Assembly: GCA_017958705.1 (NCBI GenBank)
Contig: JAGDCE010000043.1
Span: 1 to 9,958, forward strand
DNA length: 9,958 bases
Direction of reading: 5' to 3'
Source of the DNA: Clostridia bacterium
Lineage (GTDB): Bacteria > Bacillota > Clostridia > Oscillospirales > CAG-272
Shown: one piece after another, positions 1-5,743 of the stretch
Layout: the number at the start of each line of letters is the position of its first letter
Position numbering within the stretch: position 1 is the first letter of the stretch
The notes under the pieces: model-generated
The model's database searches: none
The model's input: only the letters and a program-made list of their open reading frames with translations
What the model was told of the DNA's origin: nothing
Position numbers and translations under genes: made by a program

Positions 1-73
1 CATGCGGGTGCGTGCACCCGGCACAGGCGCAGATCATAAGCGCGGCGAGAAGCGCTGACGCATATTTCTTCAT
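1..73 (-). CDS. Lipoprotein, N-terminal fragment (runs off left edge)
   Basis: Read on the minus strand, an ATG at 73-71 opens 24 codons: MKKYASALLAALMICACAGC then THPH. This is a classic bacterial lipoprotein leader: two lysines, a hydrophobic stretch at residues 5-16, and a C-A-G-C lipobox with Cys20 as the expected lipidated residue. The -3 residue is Cys rather than the usual Leu. A purine-rich Shine-Dalgarno (AGGGAGAG, 84-77) lies just before the ATG, and a perfect SigA promoter lies upstream at 100-128, so the start is well supported. The mature protein is outside the window, so its family and function cannot be told. The product should be exported by Sec and anchored to the outer face of the membrane. 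It is divergent from another small lipoprotein at 732, with the tRNA and repeat region between them. Confidence 0.8.
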   Translation of the reverse strand, partial: MKKYASALLAALMICACAGCTHPH

Positions 74-99
74 AGTCTCTCCCTTTCTGTATTCATCTT

Positions 100-128
100 A
101 TTATAACACGGTGAGACGGCCGTGTCAA
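100..128 (-). promoter_or_regulatory. Consensus SigA promoter for the left-edge lipoprotein
   Basis: On the minus strand, TTGACA (128-123) is followed by a spacer of exactly 17 bases and TATAAT (105-100). Both hexamers match the vegetative consensus perfectly. The expected start point is near 93, giving a leader of about 20 bases that contains the Shine-Dalgarno at 84-77. Confidence 0.9.
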
Positions 129-242
129 CAGAAATTTTCGGAGGAGAAAAAATAAAATTCTCAGGCTGCGGCAGCCCGGAACTCGTCTTGAATTTTGCGA
201 AGCAATTTGTGAAAACTTGTTTATGCGTGCTTCGAGAAATTC

Positions 243-332
243 TTCGGTCACCGCTAAAAACGTGCCATCGGCACGTTTTCTTAACGCTGCTTCGAGTACT
301 GTACTTTTCGTTTGATTGAGCATACGGGACTC
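243..332. repeat. tRNA-linked hairpin module, copy A (decayed)
   Basis: The copy begins with TTCGGTCACCGCT (243-255). A 10-bp stem follows (AAAACGTGCC, 257-266, with GGCACGTTTT, 270-279), then ACGCTGCTTCGAGTACTGTA (284-303), a T-run, and a 15-base piece identical to the tRNA-Ala 3' end (GAGCATACGGGACTC, 318-332, matching 507-521). It aligns with copy B plus the tRNA end, except that about 42 bases are missing; that gap matches the size of the terminator palindrome at 463-506. The 147-base offset of the box against the 189-base offset of the tRNA piece shows this deletion directly. I read it as an older duplicate of the tRNA-end module. Confidence 0.75.
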
Positions 333-340
333 TTCTTGGT

Positions 341-386
341 TTTTGCAAGGCATAAGTGCAGGGTTTAAAGTGGGTGCCTTGCAAAA
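341..386. repeat. 12-bp perfect inverted repeat between the two modules
   Basis: TTTTGCAAGGCA (341-352) and TGCCTTGCAAAA (375-386) are exact reverse complements separated by 22 bases. The repeat ends three bases before copy B and starts eight bases after the tRNA-end fragment of copy A, so it fills the junction between copies. It could form a hairpin or be the end pair of a small insertion. No gene or terminal duplication is visible. Confidence 0.6.
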
Positions 387-389
387 GCC

Positions 390-456
390 TTCGGTCACCG
401 CTGAAAACAGTCCCCCGGACTGTTTTCTTTACGCTGCTTCGAGTCCCGTACTTTTT
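390..456. repeat. tRNA-linked hairpin module, copy B (intact)
   Basis: TTCGGTCACCGCT (390-402) is identical to copy A. It is followed by a 10-bp stem with a different sequence (AAAACAGTCC, 404-413, with GGACTGTTTT, 417-426; loop CCC). Then come ACGCTGCTTCGAGTCCCGTA (431-450) and a T-run (451-456). The flanks are almost identical in the two copies, while both arms of the stem differ together, so pairing is kept. TTCGAGTCCCGTA (438-450) is the exact inverse of 512-524 in the tRNA T-arm. The stems with flanking T and A runs could also end transcription in either direction. Confidence 0.75.
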
Positions 457-462
457 GTGTTG

Positions 463-506
463 CACCAAACAAGAAGGGCACCGTCTGGTGCCCTTCTTGT
501 TTGGTG
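463..506 (-). terminator. Palindromic terminator overlapping the tRNA-Ala 3' end
   Basis: A perfect 20-bp stem (463-482 with 487-506) closes on a four-base loop (GTCT, 483-486). Read from the tRNA (minus strand), the core is AAGAAGGGCACC, loop, GGTGCCCTTCTT, then GTTTGG. This is a GC-rich core with a U-rich distal arm, as in intrinsic terminators. The proximal arm includes the encoded CCA and the discriminator base of the tRNA (506-502), so the tRNA 3' end is base-paired in the hairpin until it is processed. The palindrome is symmetric and could also stop plus-strand transcription. Confidence 0.7.
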
Positions 507-577
507 GAGCATACGGGACTCGAACCCGTGACCCCGACACTGCCAGTGTCGTGCGCTCCCAACTGCGCTAATGCCCC
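502..577 (-). tRNA. tRNA-Ala (anticodon GGC)
   Basis: Read on the minus strand, the 76-base gene folds into a full cloverleaf. The acceptor stem is GGGGCAT with ATGCTCC, the D-arm is GCGC...GCGC, the anticodon stem is CGACA/TGTCG around loop CTGGCAG, and the T-arm is ACGGG-TTCGAGT-CCCGT. The anticodon GGC lies at 544-542. The third acceptor pair is G3-U70, the identity element read by alanyl-tRNA synthetase. The 3' CCA is encoded (504-502). The molecule decodes GCC and GCU alanine codons. Its 3' end sits inside a terminator palindrome, and pieces of its T-arm and acceptor sequence recur downstream at 318-332 and, inverted, at 438-450. Confidence 0.97.
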
Positions 578-627
578 GTGGGATGGATATTATGACGGGA
601 CACGTCCCGTTCGCCGAATGCTTGAAT

Positions 628-656
628 ATAATATCACATTTTTTTTCATCTGTCAA
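628..656 (-). promoter_or_regulatory. tRNA-Ala promoter with A-rich upstream element
   Basis: On the minus strand, TTGACA (656-651) is followed by 17 bases and TATTAT (633-628), putting the start near 621. The leader would be about 43 bases and carries a small 6-bp hairpin (595-600 with 605-610) before RNase P cleavage at 577. Upstream of the -35, A-runs at 688-680 and 677-670 fall where an UP element would contact the RNA polymerase alpha subunit, as expected for a strongly expressed tRNA. Confidence 0.75.
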
Positions 657-687
657 GATGATTCTTCGATTTTTTTTAATTTTTTTT

Positions 688-696
688 TGGTATGAT
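688..696 (+). promoter_or_regulatory. Possible extended -10 promoter for lipoprotein gene at 732
   Basis: TGGTATGAT (688-696) has the form of an extended -10 (TGN plus TATGAT, one mismatch to TATAAT). The position 17 bases upstream is a T-run with no good -35. The start would fall near 703, leaving a leader of about 29 bases with the Shine-Dalgarno. The call rests on the -10 alone, so confidence is moderate. Confidence 0.45.
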
Positions 697-731
697 AAGA
701 TCAAAGCTCAAATATTTCAAAGGAGCCGGTC

Positions 732-1232
732 ATGAAAAAAACGCTTATATTCATATTCGTATTTCTGCTTTTTCTATCGTCCTGCACGGGAAACGGCGAC
801 CCGGGATCAATCGGCGCGCTGATAACGGACCGCGACCCGTCCGCTATGATCGACGAGGTGTACGGTTTGTTGAAAGACGGCACCGAGACGGCGCAGTACA
901 TACCGCAGATGATAACTGAAGATCTGACCGCAAACAACGAAGAATACTATCTCGGCATCTCCGGCATCCCGTATACCGCGGGCGCGGCGTCGGAGGCGCT
1001 CATACAGCCGGTGACGTATTCCTTCACGATCATCCTTCTGACGGAGGGCGTCGATTACGACGCGCAGCGGAAAATAATCGAGCAGAACGTCAACAGATCG
1101 AAGTGGGTCTGCGCCGCGGCCGAGCAAGCGCTCGTCGTGCGGACCGGCAACGTGATCGCGGTGATAATGGGTACGTCCGCCGTCTGCTCCGAGCTTGAGG
1201 AAGCGTTCCTCAGCCTGTATCATAACGAATGA
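732..1232 (+). CDS. Small lipoprotein, DUF4358-like
   Basis: This is a 166-residue exported lipoprotein. Residues 1-17 form a signal peptide with two early lysines and a hydrophobic core, ending in the lipobox L-S-S-C, with Cys18 as the likely lipidated residue. An AAGGAG site (720-725) sits seven bases before the ATG and fixes the start. The mature part has no membrane segment or catalytic motif that I recognise. Its order of features resembles DUF4358 lipoproteins of Clostridia: a central hydrophobic strand (SFTIILL, about residues 95-101), a helix with repeated polar residues (KIIEQNVNRSKWV, about 113-125), then a strand pair RTGNVIAVIMGTS and a terminal amphipathic helix. That family assignment is from memory of its layout, and the function is unknown in any case. 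The gene is monocistronic, with its own promoter candidate and a strong terminator 14 bases after the stop. Confidence 0.85.
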   Translation: MKKTLIFIFVFLLFLSSCTGNGDPGSIGALITDRDPSAMIDEVYGLLKDGTETAQYIPQMITEDLTANNEEYYLGISGIPYTAGAASEALIQPVTYSFTIILLTEGVDYDAQRKIIEQNVNRSKWVCAAAEQALVVRTGNVIAVIMGTSAVCSELEEAFLSLYHNE

Positions 1233-1246
1233 CCGTCCCATCCGAT

Positions 1247-1283
1247 CCCGCCGGCGACAGCGCCGGCGGGCATTCTTTTTTTT
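1247..1283 (+). terminator. Rho-independent terminator after the lipoprotein gene
   Basis: A perfect 10-bp GC stem (CCCGCCGGCG, 1247-1256, with CGCCGGCGGG, 1261-1270) and ACAG loop are followed by CATTC and eight Ts (1276-1283). It insulates the lipoprotein gene from the rodA promoter that begins 30 bases later. Confidence 0.93.
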
Positions 1284-1313
1284 GCAGGTCGCATTAAATT
1301 ATATTTTTATACC

Positions 1314-1342
1314 TTGACAAAGCAGATATATTGTTTTATAAT
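1314..1342 (+). promoter_or_regulatory. Consensus SigA promoter of the rodA-metY-DUF1538-P-II run
   Basis: TTGACA (1314-1319), a 17-base spacer and TATAAT (1337-1342) match the vegetative consensus fully. Transcription should begin near 1349, and an AAAGGAGA ribosome site (1359-1366) precedes the ATG at 1375. No other promoter or terminator is evident before 6075, so this probably drives all five genes. Confidence 0.9.
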
Positions 1343-1374
1343 ATCTTTATCACTGCAGAAAGGAGAGCCGTCTT

Positions 1375-2535
1375 ATGAAGCGACGCGAGAATTCATTTCT
1401 TTCAAGTCTTCGCGGACTTGATTTCATACTGATCGCCGCGGTGCTCCTTCTGACCGTATACGGCCTCGTCTGCGTGAGTACGGCGACGGCTTACCACAAC
1501 ACAAACAGAAACGTTATCGTTCAGCTTTTCGCCGCCGTCCTCGGCATCACCGCGATGATCGTGATCTCGCTGATCGACTACGATGCGCTTCTGCAGAAGA
1601 CGTGGCTTATCATCTTTTTCGCGGGGCTGGCGCTTCTGTTCCTGCCGCTCATACAGAGCATCCCGCAGATGATCCGCGGCAATTTCGGCAGCAACCGCAA
1701 CTGGATAACGCTGCCGCTGTTGAACGTGGATTTCCAGCCGTCGGAGATAGTCAAGCTGACTTTCATAGTATCGTTCGGTTATCTTCTCGGCAAGCTTAAG
1801 GACGATACGAACAACATAAAAAGCGTGGGAATGATACTTCTCTTCGCCGGAAGCACGATCGGCTTCGTCCTGCTTGAAAAGGACCTCGGCGCCGCGGTCG
1901 TATTCGTGATAATCTTCATCAGCATGTGGTTCGCCGCGAAGATGAGCCTCTGGTATCTGCTCGGAGGCGCGGTGCTCGGCGGTATCGCCGCGCCGTTCTT
2001 ATGGAGCAGTCTCGACAACTACCAGAAAATGAGGATACTCGTCGGCTTCGATCCGTATCTCGATCCGTCGAACTACGGTTATCAGGTCCTGCAGACGATC
2101 CGCGCGATGCAGAACGGCGGCGTGACCGGCATGGGCTACGGCAAGGGTACGCTGACGCACGCGACGCTCAAATCCGTCTTCCCGGCGCGTGAGACCGATA
2201 TGATCCTCGGCGTCATCGGCGAGGAATTCGGCTTCATCGGCATCATGATATACGTGATCCTTATTAGCGTCGTCATTTTCCGCGTACTGCGCACTGCGCA
2301 GAGCGCGCGCCACGAATACGGCGGATATATCTGCATAGGCGTCGCGGCGCTGCTGATCTTCCAGACCGTCGAGAACATCGGGATGTGCCTCGGCACGCTC
2401 CCGGTCATAGGACTGACGCTGCCGTTCATGAGCTACGGCGGCTCGTCGATGGTAAGCTTATACATGTGCATAGGCGTCGTGATGAGCGTTCGCACGCACA
2501 GACAGAAATATTATTTTGAAAGAGAGTCAATATGA
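1375..2535 (+). CDS. rodA: SEDS peptidoglycan glycosyltransferase, RodA/FtsW family
   Basis: This 386-residue, roughly ten-segment membrane protein belongs to the SEDS family, which polymerises lipid II into glycan strands together with a class B penicillin-binding protein. Visible family motifs are NRNWI...FQPSEIVKL (about 107-127), EKDLGAAVVF (168-177), the GMGYGKG loop (252-258), the acidic ETDM (273-276) followed by IGEEFGFIG (281-289), and the signature NIGMCLGTLPVIGLTLPFMSYGGSS (334-358). Asp275 sits where the essential catalytic Asp of RodA is found. Length and a short N-terminus fit RodA, but Clostridia also carry FtsW and SpoVE homologues that differ little, so the symbol is a best guess. 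No class B PBP partner is in the window. The start has a good Shine-Dalgarno, and the stop overlaps the next ATG by four bases (ATGA), so metY translation is probably coupled. Confidence 0.93.
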   Translation: MKRRENSFLSSLRGLDFILIAAVLLLTVYGLVCVSTATAYHNTNRNVIVQLFAAVLGITAMIVISLIDYDALLQKTWLIIFFAGLALLFLPLIQSIPQMIRGNFGSNRNWITLPLLNVDFQPSEIVKLTFIVSFGYLLGKLKDDTNNIKSVGMILLFAGSTIGFVLLEKDLGAAVVFVIIFISMWFAAKMSLWYLLGGAVLGGIAAPFLWSSLDNYQKMRILVGFDPYLDPSNYGYQVLQTIRAMQNGGVTGMGYGKGTLTHATLKSVFPARETDMILGVIGEEFGFIGIMIYVILISVVIFRVLRTAQSARHEYGGYICIGVAALLIFQTVENIGMCLGTLPVIGLTLPFMSYGGSSMVSLYMCIGVVMSVRTHRQKYYFERESI

Positions 2536-3803
2536 TGAGAGACGAAACTAAATGCATAAGATCCGGTTACAAACCGAAGAACGGCGAGCCCGGCGTGATG
2601 CCGATAGTACAGAGCACAACGTACGTGTTCGACACGGCGGCCGAGATAGGCGAGCTTTTCAACTTCCCGAATTCGCATATGTACTCGCGTTTTTCCAACC
2701 CGACCGTCGACTGCGTCGAAAAGAAGATCGCGGACCTCGAGGGCGGCGTCGGCGCGATGTGCACGTCGTCCGGTCAGATGGCGAGCCTGATGAGCGTGCT
2801 GAACCTCTGCAAAGCCGGCGACAGCATCGTATCCGCGGCGGCGATATACGGCGGCACCGTCAATCTGTTCGCGGTGACGCTCAAAAAACTCGGTATAGAG
2901 TGTATCTTCGTCGACCAGGACGCCGACGAGGAGGAGATAGACAAAAAATTCAAGGACAACACGCGCCTCGTTTTCGGCGAGACTCTCGCGAATCCCGCCC
3001 TCTCGGTATTCGATATAGAAAAATTTGCGAAGATCGCGCACAAGCACGGCGTTCCGCTGATAATCGACAACACTTTTGCGACGCCGATCCTGTGCAAGCC
3101 TTTTGAGTTCGGCGCCGATATCGTCGTCCACTCCACTACGAAATACATGGACGGCCACGCGCTCCAGGGCGGCGGCGTTATAGTCGATTCCGGCAATTTC
3201 AACTGGGACAACGGCAAATTCCCGGAGCTTGTCGAGCCGGATGAATCTTATCACGGCTTCGTTTACACGGAAAAATTCGGCAAAGCGGCGTACATAGGCA
3301 AGGCTCGCATGCAGCTGATGCGCGATTTCGGCGCGTATCCGTCCGCAAACTCCGGATTTTTACTCAATCTGGGACTTGAAACGCTCGCCGTCAGGATGGA
3401 GAGATACTGCAAAAACGCATTGACGGTCGCGCAGTTTCTGACGACTCATCCCGCCGTGCAGACCGTGAGATATCCGGGTCTGCCCGGCGACAGGTATCAC
3501 GCGCTTGCGGAAAAATATCTGCCGCGCGGTTGCTCCGGCGTCATTTCTCTCGACGTCAAGGGCGGACGCGAGACGGCGGAAAAATTCATGGACGCGCTCA
3601 AAATGGCGTCGCGCGAGGTGCACGTCGCCGACATACGCACCTGCGTGCTCCACCCCGCGTCGATGACTCACAGACAGCTCACCGACGAACAGCTCGTCGC
3701 CGCCGGCATAAACGCCGGGATGGTACGGCTCTCCGTCGGGCTTGAAAACGTCGACGATATAATCGAAGACCTCGCACAGGCGCTCGACGCCGCCGCAAAA
3801 TAA
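2532..3803 (+). CDS. metY: O-acetylhomoserine sulfhydrylase (Cys/Met PLP enzyme)
   Basis: This 423-residue cytosolic enzyme belongs to the Cys/Met-metabolism, fold-type I PLP family. It most likely joins O-acetylhomoserine with sulfide to give homocysteine and acetate, the direct-sulfhydrylation route to methionine. Visible motifs are YSRFSNPT (51-58; Tyr and Arg that bind phosphate from the neighbouring subunit), TSSGQMA (78-84), YGGT (106-109), IDNTFATP (178-185; Asp179 pairs with the PLP ring nitrogen), and HSTTKYMDGHA (200-210), where Lys204 forms the Schiff base. The length and the long insert after the lysine (about 215-265) favour MetY over the shorter gamma-synthases and lyases (about 380-400), though substrate choice is not settled by motifs. 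Two adjacent ATGs (2532, 2535) are possible starts with only a weak GAAAGAGAG upstream, so translation may depend on coupling to rodA. Confidence 0.9.
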   Translation: MMRDETKCIRSGYKPKNGEPGVMPIVQSTTYVFDTAAEIGELFNFPNSHMYSRFSNPTVDCVEKKIADLEGGVGAMCTSSGQMASLMSVLNLCKAGDSIVSAAAIYGGTVNLFAVTLKKLGIECIFVDQDADEEEIDKKFKDNTRLVFGETLANPALSVFDIEKFAKIAHKHGVPLIIDNTFATPILCKPFEFGADIVVHSTTKYMDGHALQGGGVIVDSGNFNWDNGKFPELVEPDESYHGFVYTEKFGKAAYIGKARMQLMRDFGAYPSANSGFLLNLGLETLAVRMERYCKNALTVAQFLTTHPAVQTVRYPGLPGDRYHALAEKYLPRGCSGVISLDVKGGRETAEKFMDALKMASREVHVADIRTCVLHPASMTHRQLTDEQLVAAGINAGMVRLSVGLENVDDIIEDLAQALDAAAK

Positions 3804-3822
3804 ACACCGGAGACGGATAAAG

Positions 3823-5349
3823 TTGAAGATACTTCTTTTAAAGATCAGGGAGGCGGCTCTGTCGGTCCTTCCCGTGACGCTGATAGTGTTAGTGATGTAT
3901 TTCACCCCGCTCGTGTCGCTCAGCGGCACCGAGCTTGCGGCGTTTCTGATCTGCTGCGTACTGCTCGTTATCGGAGTTGGGCTGTTCAATCTCGGCGCCG
4001 ACCTTGCGATGTCGCCGATGGGCGAGCATATCGGCAGCGGTCTGTCGCGCGCCAAAAAGCCGCTTTTGCTGCTCGCGGTGTGTTTTCTCATGGGGTTGTT
4101 CATAACGATAGCGGAGCCGGATCTGTCCGTGCTCGCGGGACAGGTCGCCGACATGGTTAAAAGCGGCGTGCTTATCGGCGTCGTCGGCGCGGGCGTGGGG
4201 ATATTCCTTGTGATATCAGTGATACGGACGATTCAGAACAAACCGCTCCCGCAGCTTCTGATGTTCTTTTATCTGGCGCTGTTCGCGCTCGTCGCGGTGC
4301 TTCTTGCCGGCGGCGGCTCGGGCTTCGCCGCGCTTGCGTTCGATTCGGGCGGCGTGACGACCGGACCTATCACGGTACCGTTTATAATGGCGCTCGGCAT
4401 CGGCATCGCGTCCACCGCCGGAAAGAGCAAAAACGCGGAGAACAATTTCGGTTCCATCGCGCTCTGCTCCGTCGGGCCCGTGCTCGCGGTGACGGTGATC
4501 GGCATAGTCTCAAAAGGCGGCGTGACGTACACGCTCCCGGACTATTCGCTGCAGTCACAGCTCGGATCCCAGATCGGCAAAACGATCCTCGACACGACGG
4601 CGGAAGTCGCCCTTGCGCTCGCACTGATATCGGTATTTTTCTTCATTCTTCAATTCACTCTGCTGAAGCTGCCCGCGAAAAAGCTTTTGCAGATTTCTCT
4701 CGGCATTCTGTTTACTTTCGCCGGTCTTGTTATTTTCATGACCGCCGTGAAGATCGGATTCATGCCCGTGGGCTTCAAGCTCGGCGTCGAGCTGGCGAGC
4801 GGCGGCAACCGCGTATATCTCGTGCTGTTCGGGCTTATAACCGGCATGGCGACGGTGCTCGCGGAGCCTGCGATTCACGTTCTGAACAAACAGGTCGAGC
4901 AGGCGACCGGCGGCATGATCACGAAAAGATCAATGATGATCGCGCTTTGTATCGGCGTCGGTATCTCTATCGCCCTTTCGATGATCCGTATTATATTTGA
5001 TTTCAGCATACTTTATTATCTTATTCCCGGCTATATCGTTTCGCTCGGGCTTTCCCTGCTCGTACCGGGACTTTACACCTCGATAGCCTTCGACTCCGGC
5101 GGCGTTGCGAGCGGTCCGCTGACCTCGAGCTTCATACTGCCGCTCGCCATCGGTGCGTGCTGCGTCGTACAGGGCGCTGATAAAATACCGATCGACGCCT
5201 TCGGCGTTGTCGCGATGGTGGCGATGACGCCGCTCATCACGATACAGCTGCTCGGGTTCCGCGCGGTCATCGCCGAGGCGCTGAGGCGTCGCCGCGCGAT
5301 GAAGCGCATTTACAGCTCCGACGACGAGCAGATCATCGAATTCATGTAA
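3823..5349 (+). CDS. DUF1538 integral membrane protein, putative transporter
   Basis: This is a 508-residue polytopic membrane protein with an internal duplication of about 250 residues. The repeated motifs are LFNLGADLAMSPMG (54-67) and IFMTAVKIGFMPVG (304-317); TIAEPDLSVL (95-104) and VLAEPAIHVL (345-354); and AFDSGGVTTGPIT (172-184) and AFDSGGVASGPLT (422-434). The paired AEP and FDSGG motifs are typical of the DUF1538 family, whose substrate is, to my knowledge, unassigned. Twin halves with conserved acidic and glycine motifs in membrane segments suggest a transporter or channel with pseudo-symmetry. The start is a TTG with GGAG ten bases upstream (3809-3812). The next in-frame ATG would cut off the conserved first helix (AALSVLPVTLIVL), so TTG is preferred. 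It lies 19 bases after metY and 10 bases before two P-II-like genes, an order reminiscent of amtB-glnK. Confidence 0.88.
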   Translation: MKILLLKIREAALSVLPVTLIVLVMYFTPLVSLSGTELAAFLICCVLLVIGVGLFNLGADLAMSPMGEHIGSGLSRAKKPLLLLAVCFLMGLFITIAEPDLSVLAGQVADMVKSGVLIGVVGAGVGIFLVISVIRTIQNKPLPQLLMFFYLALFALVAVLLAGGGSGFAALAFDSGGVTTGPITVPFIMALGIGIASTAGKSKNAENNFGSIALCSVGPVLAVTVIGIVSKGGVTYTLPDYSLQSQLGSQIGKTILDTTAEVALALALISVFFFILQFTLLKLPAKKLLQISLGILFTFAGLVIFMTAVKIGFMPVGFKLGVELASGGNRVYLVLFGLITGMATVLAEPAIHVLNKQVEQATGGMITKRSMMIALCIGVGISIALSMIRIIFDFSILYYLIPGYIVSLGLSLLVPGLYTSIAFDSGGVASGPLTSSFILPLAIGACCVVQGADKIPIDAFGVVAMVAMTPLITIQLLGFRAVIAEALRRRRAMKRIYSSDDEQIIEFM

Positions 5350-5359
5350 GGAGGGCGGC

Positions 5360-5743
5360 ATGGATAACAAAAACAACGGAAAAACCGTAAGCTCGCCCGA
5401 CAGGCTGAAGCTGCTCATCACGGTCGTGAACCGCGTCAAATCGGAATATTACGCCGATCTGATCCAGAGCTACGGAGTCAACGTTCATTATTTCATATCG
5501 GCCGAGGGTACGTCAAAGGAGCTGATGCTCGATCTGATAGGCTTGTCCGACGACAGAAAAAGCGTCATTTTAGGCGTCGTGCAGGGAGAAAAAGCGCCGC
5601 TGCTTCTCAAGGATCTTGATAAGAAGTTCAGGACGATAAAGAACGGCCGCGGCATAGCCTTCACGGTGCCGCTGACAAGCGTCATCGGCGTCAACACGTA
5701 CAGGTTCTTAGCGGACAAGAGAGAAACACAGAGGTTCTTATAA
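5360..5743 (+). CDS. P-II-like protein 1 (GlnB/GlnK fold), DUF1538 partner
   Basis: This 127-residue soluble protein has the pattern of a divergent P-II signal protein. The first strand is LKLLITVVNR (16-25), then a helix (VKSEYYADLIQSYGV), a second strand HYFISAEGTS (43-52) at the T-loop position, a third strand SVILGVVQGE (68-77), a helix LLLKDLDKKF, and GRGIAFTVPLTSVIG (97-111) at the position of the B-loop and last strand. It lacks the canonical T-loop with its modifiable Tyr51, so uridylylation is unlikely. It has a basic, unconserved N-terminal tail of about 14 residues. AAGGAGG (5348-5354) overlaps the stop of the DUF1538 gene and gives a strong, well-spaced start. By analogy with GlnK it may bind and gate the DUF1538 protein; its ligand is unknown. 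Confidence 0.8.
   Translation: MDNKNNGKTVSSPDRLKLLITVVNRVKSEYYADLIQSYGVNVHYFISAEGTSKELMLDLIGLSDDRKSVILGVVQGEKAPLLLKDLDKKFRTIKNGRGIAFTVPLTSVIGVNTYRFLADKRETQRFL

Larger units (their letters stand above)
130..500. other. Gene-free, hairpin-rich intergenic region
   Basis: About 370 bases between the lipoprotein promoter and the tRNA hold no convincing gene. Open frames crossing it have no ribosome site, translate tRNA and terminator sequence, and change frame and composition between repeat copies. What the region does hold is structure: two copies of a hairpin-bearing module (243-308 and 390-456), a 12-bp inverted repeat (341-386), a 15-base copy of the tRNA 3' end (318-332), and a 20-bp perfect palindrome (463-506). 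Positions 130-242 show little beyond a possible degenerate trace of the module (GTGCTTCGAG at 227-236). Confidence 0.75.

Noticed and set aside
93..398. A second minus-strand open frame (101 codons) in the same region
   Set aside because: It overlaps the lipoprotein promoter and the modules in another frame, and has no Shine-Dalgarno or recognisable domain.
243..456. The repeat array as a CRISPR
   Set aside because: There are only two copies, they contain long hairpins, the spacing is 147 bases, and no cas gene is nearby.
70..540. A 156-codon minus-strand open frame across the repeat region
   Set aside because: It begins inside the tRNA T-arm, translates the terminator and both hairpin modules, has no ribosome site, and the stem differences alter its residues while preserving base pairing. 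It is a repeat-driven spurious frame.
1876..1905. EKDLG in the SEDS protein in place of the common PDLG motif, as a possible loss of function
   Set aside because: Similar EKDLG or RKDLG-like forms occur in Gram-positive SEDS proteins as I recall them, and the essential Asp in ETDM and the terminal signature are intact, so this is normal subfamily variation.
2511..3254. A 247-codon minus-strand open frame opposite metY
   Set aside because: It is a shadow frame with composition typical of the antisense of a GC-rich gene. metY has its full set of catalytic motifs.
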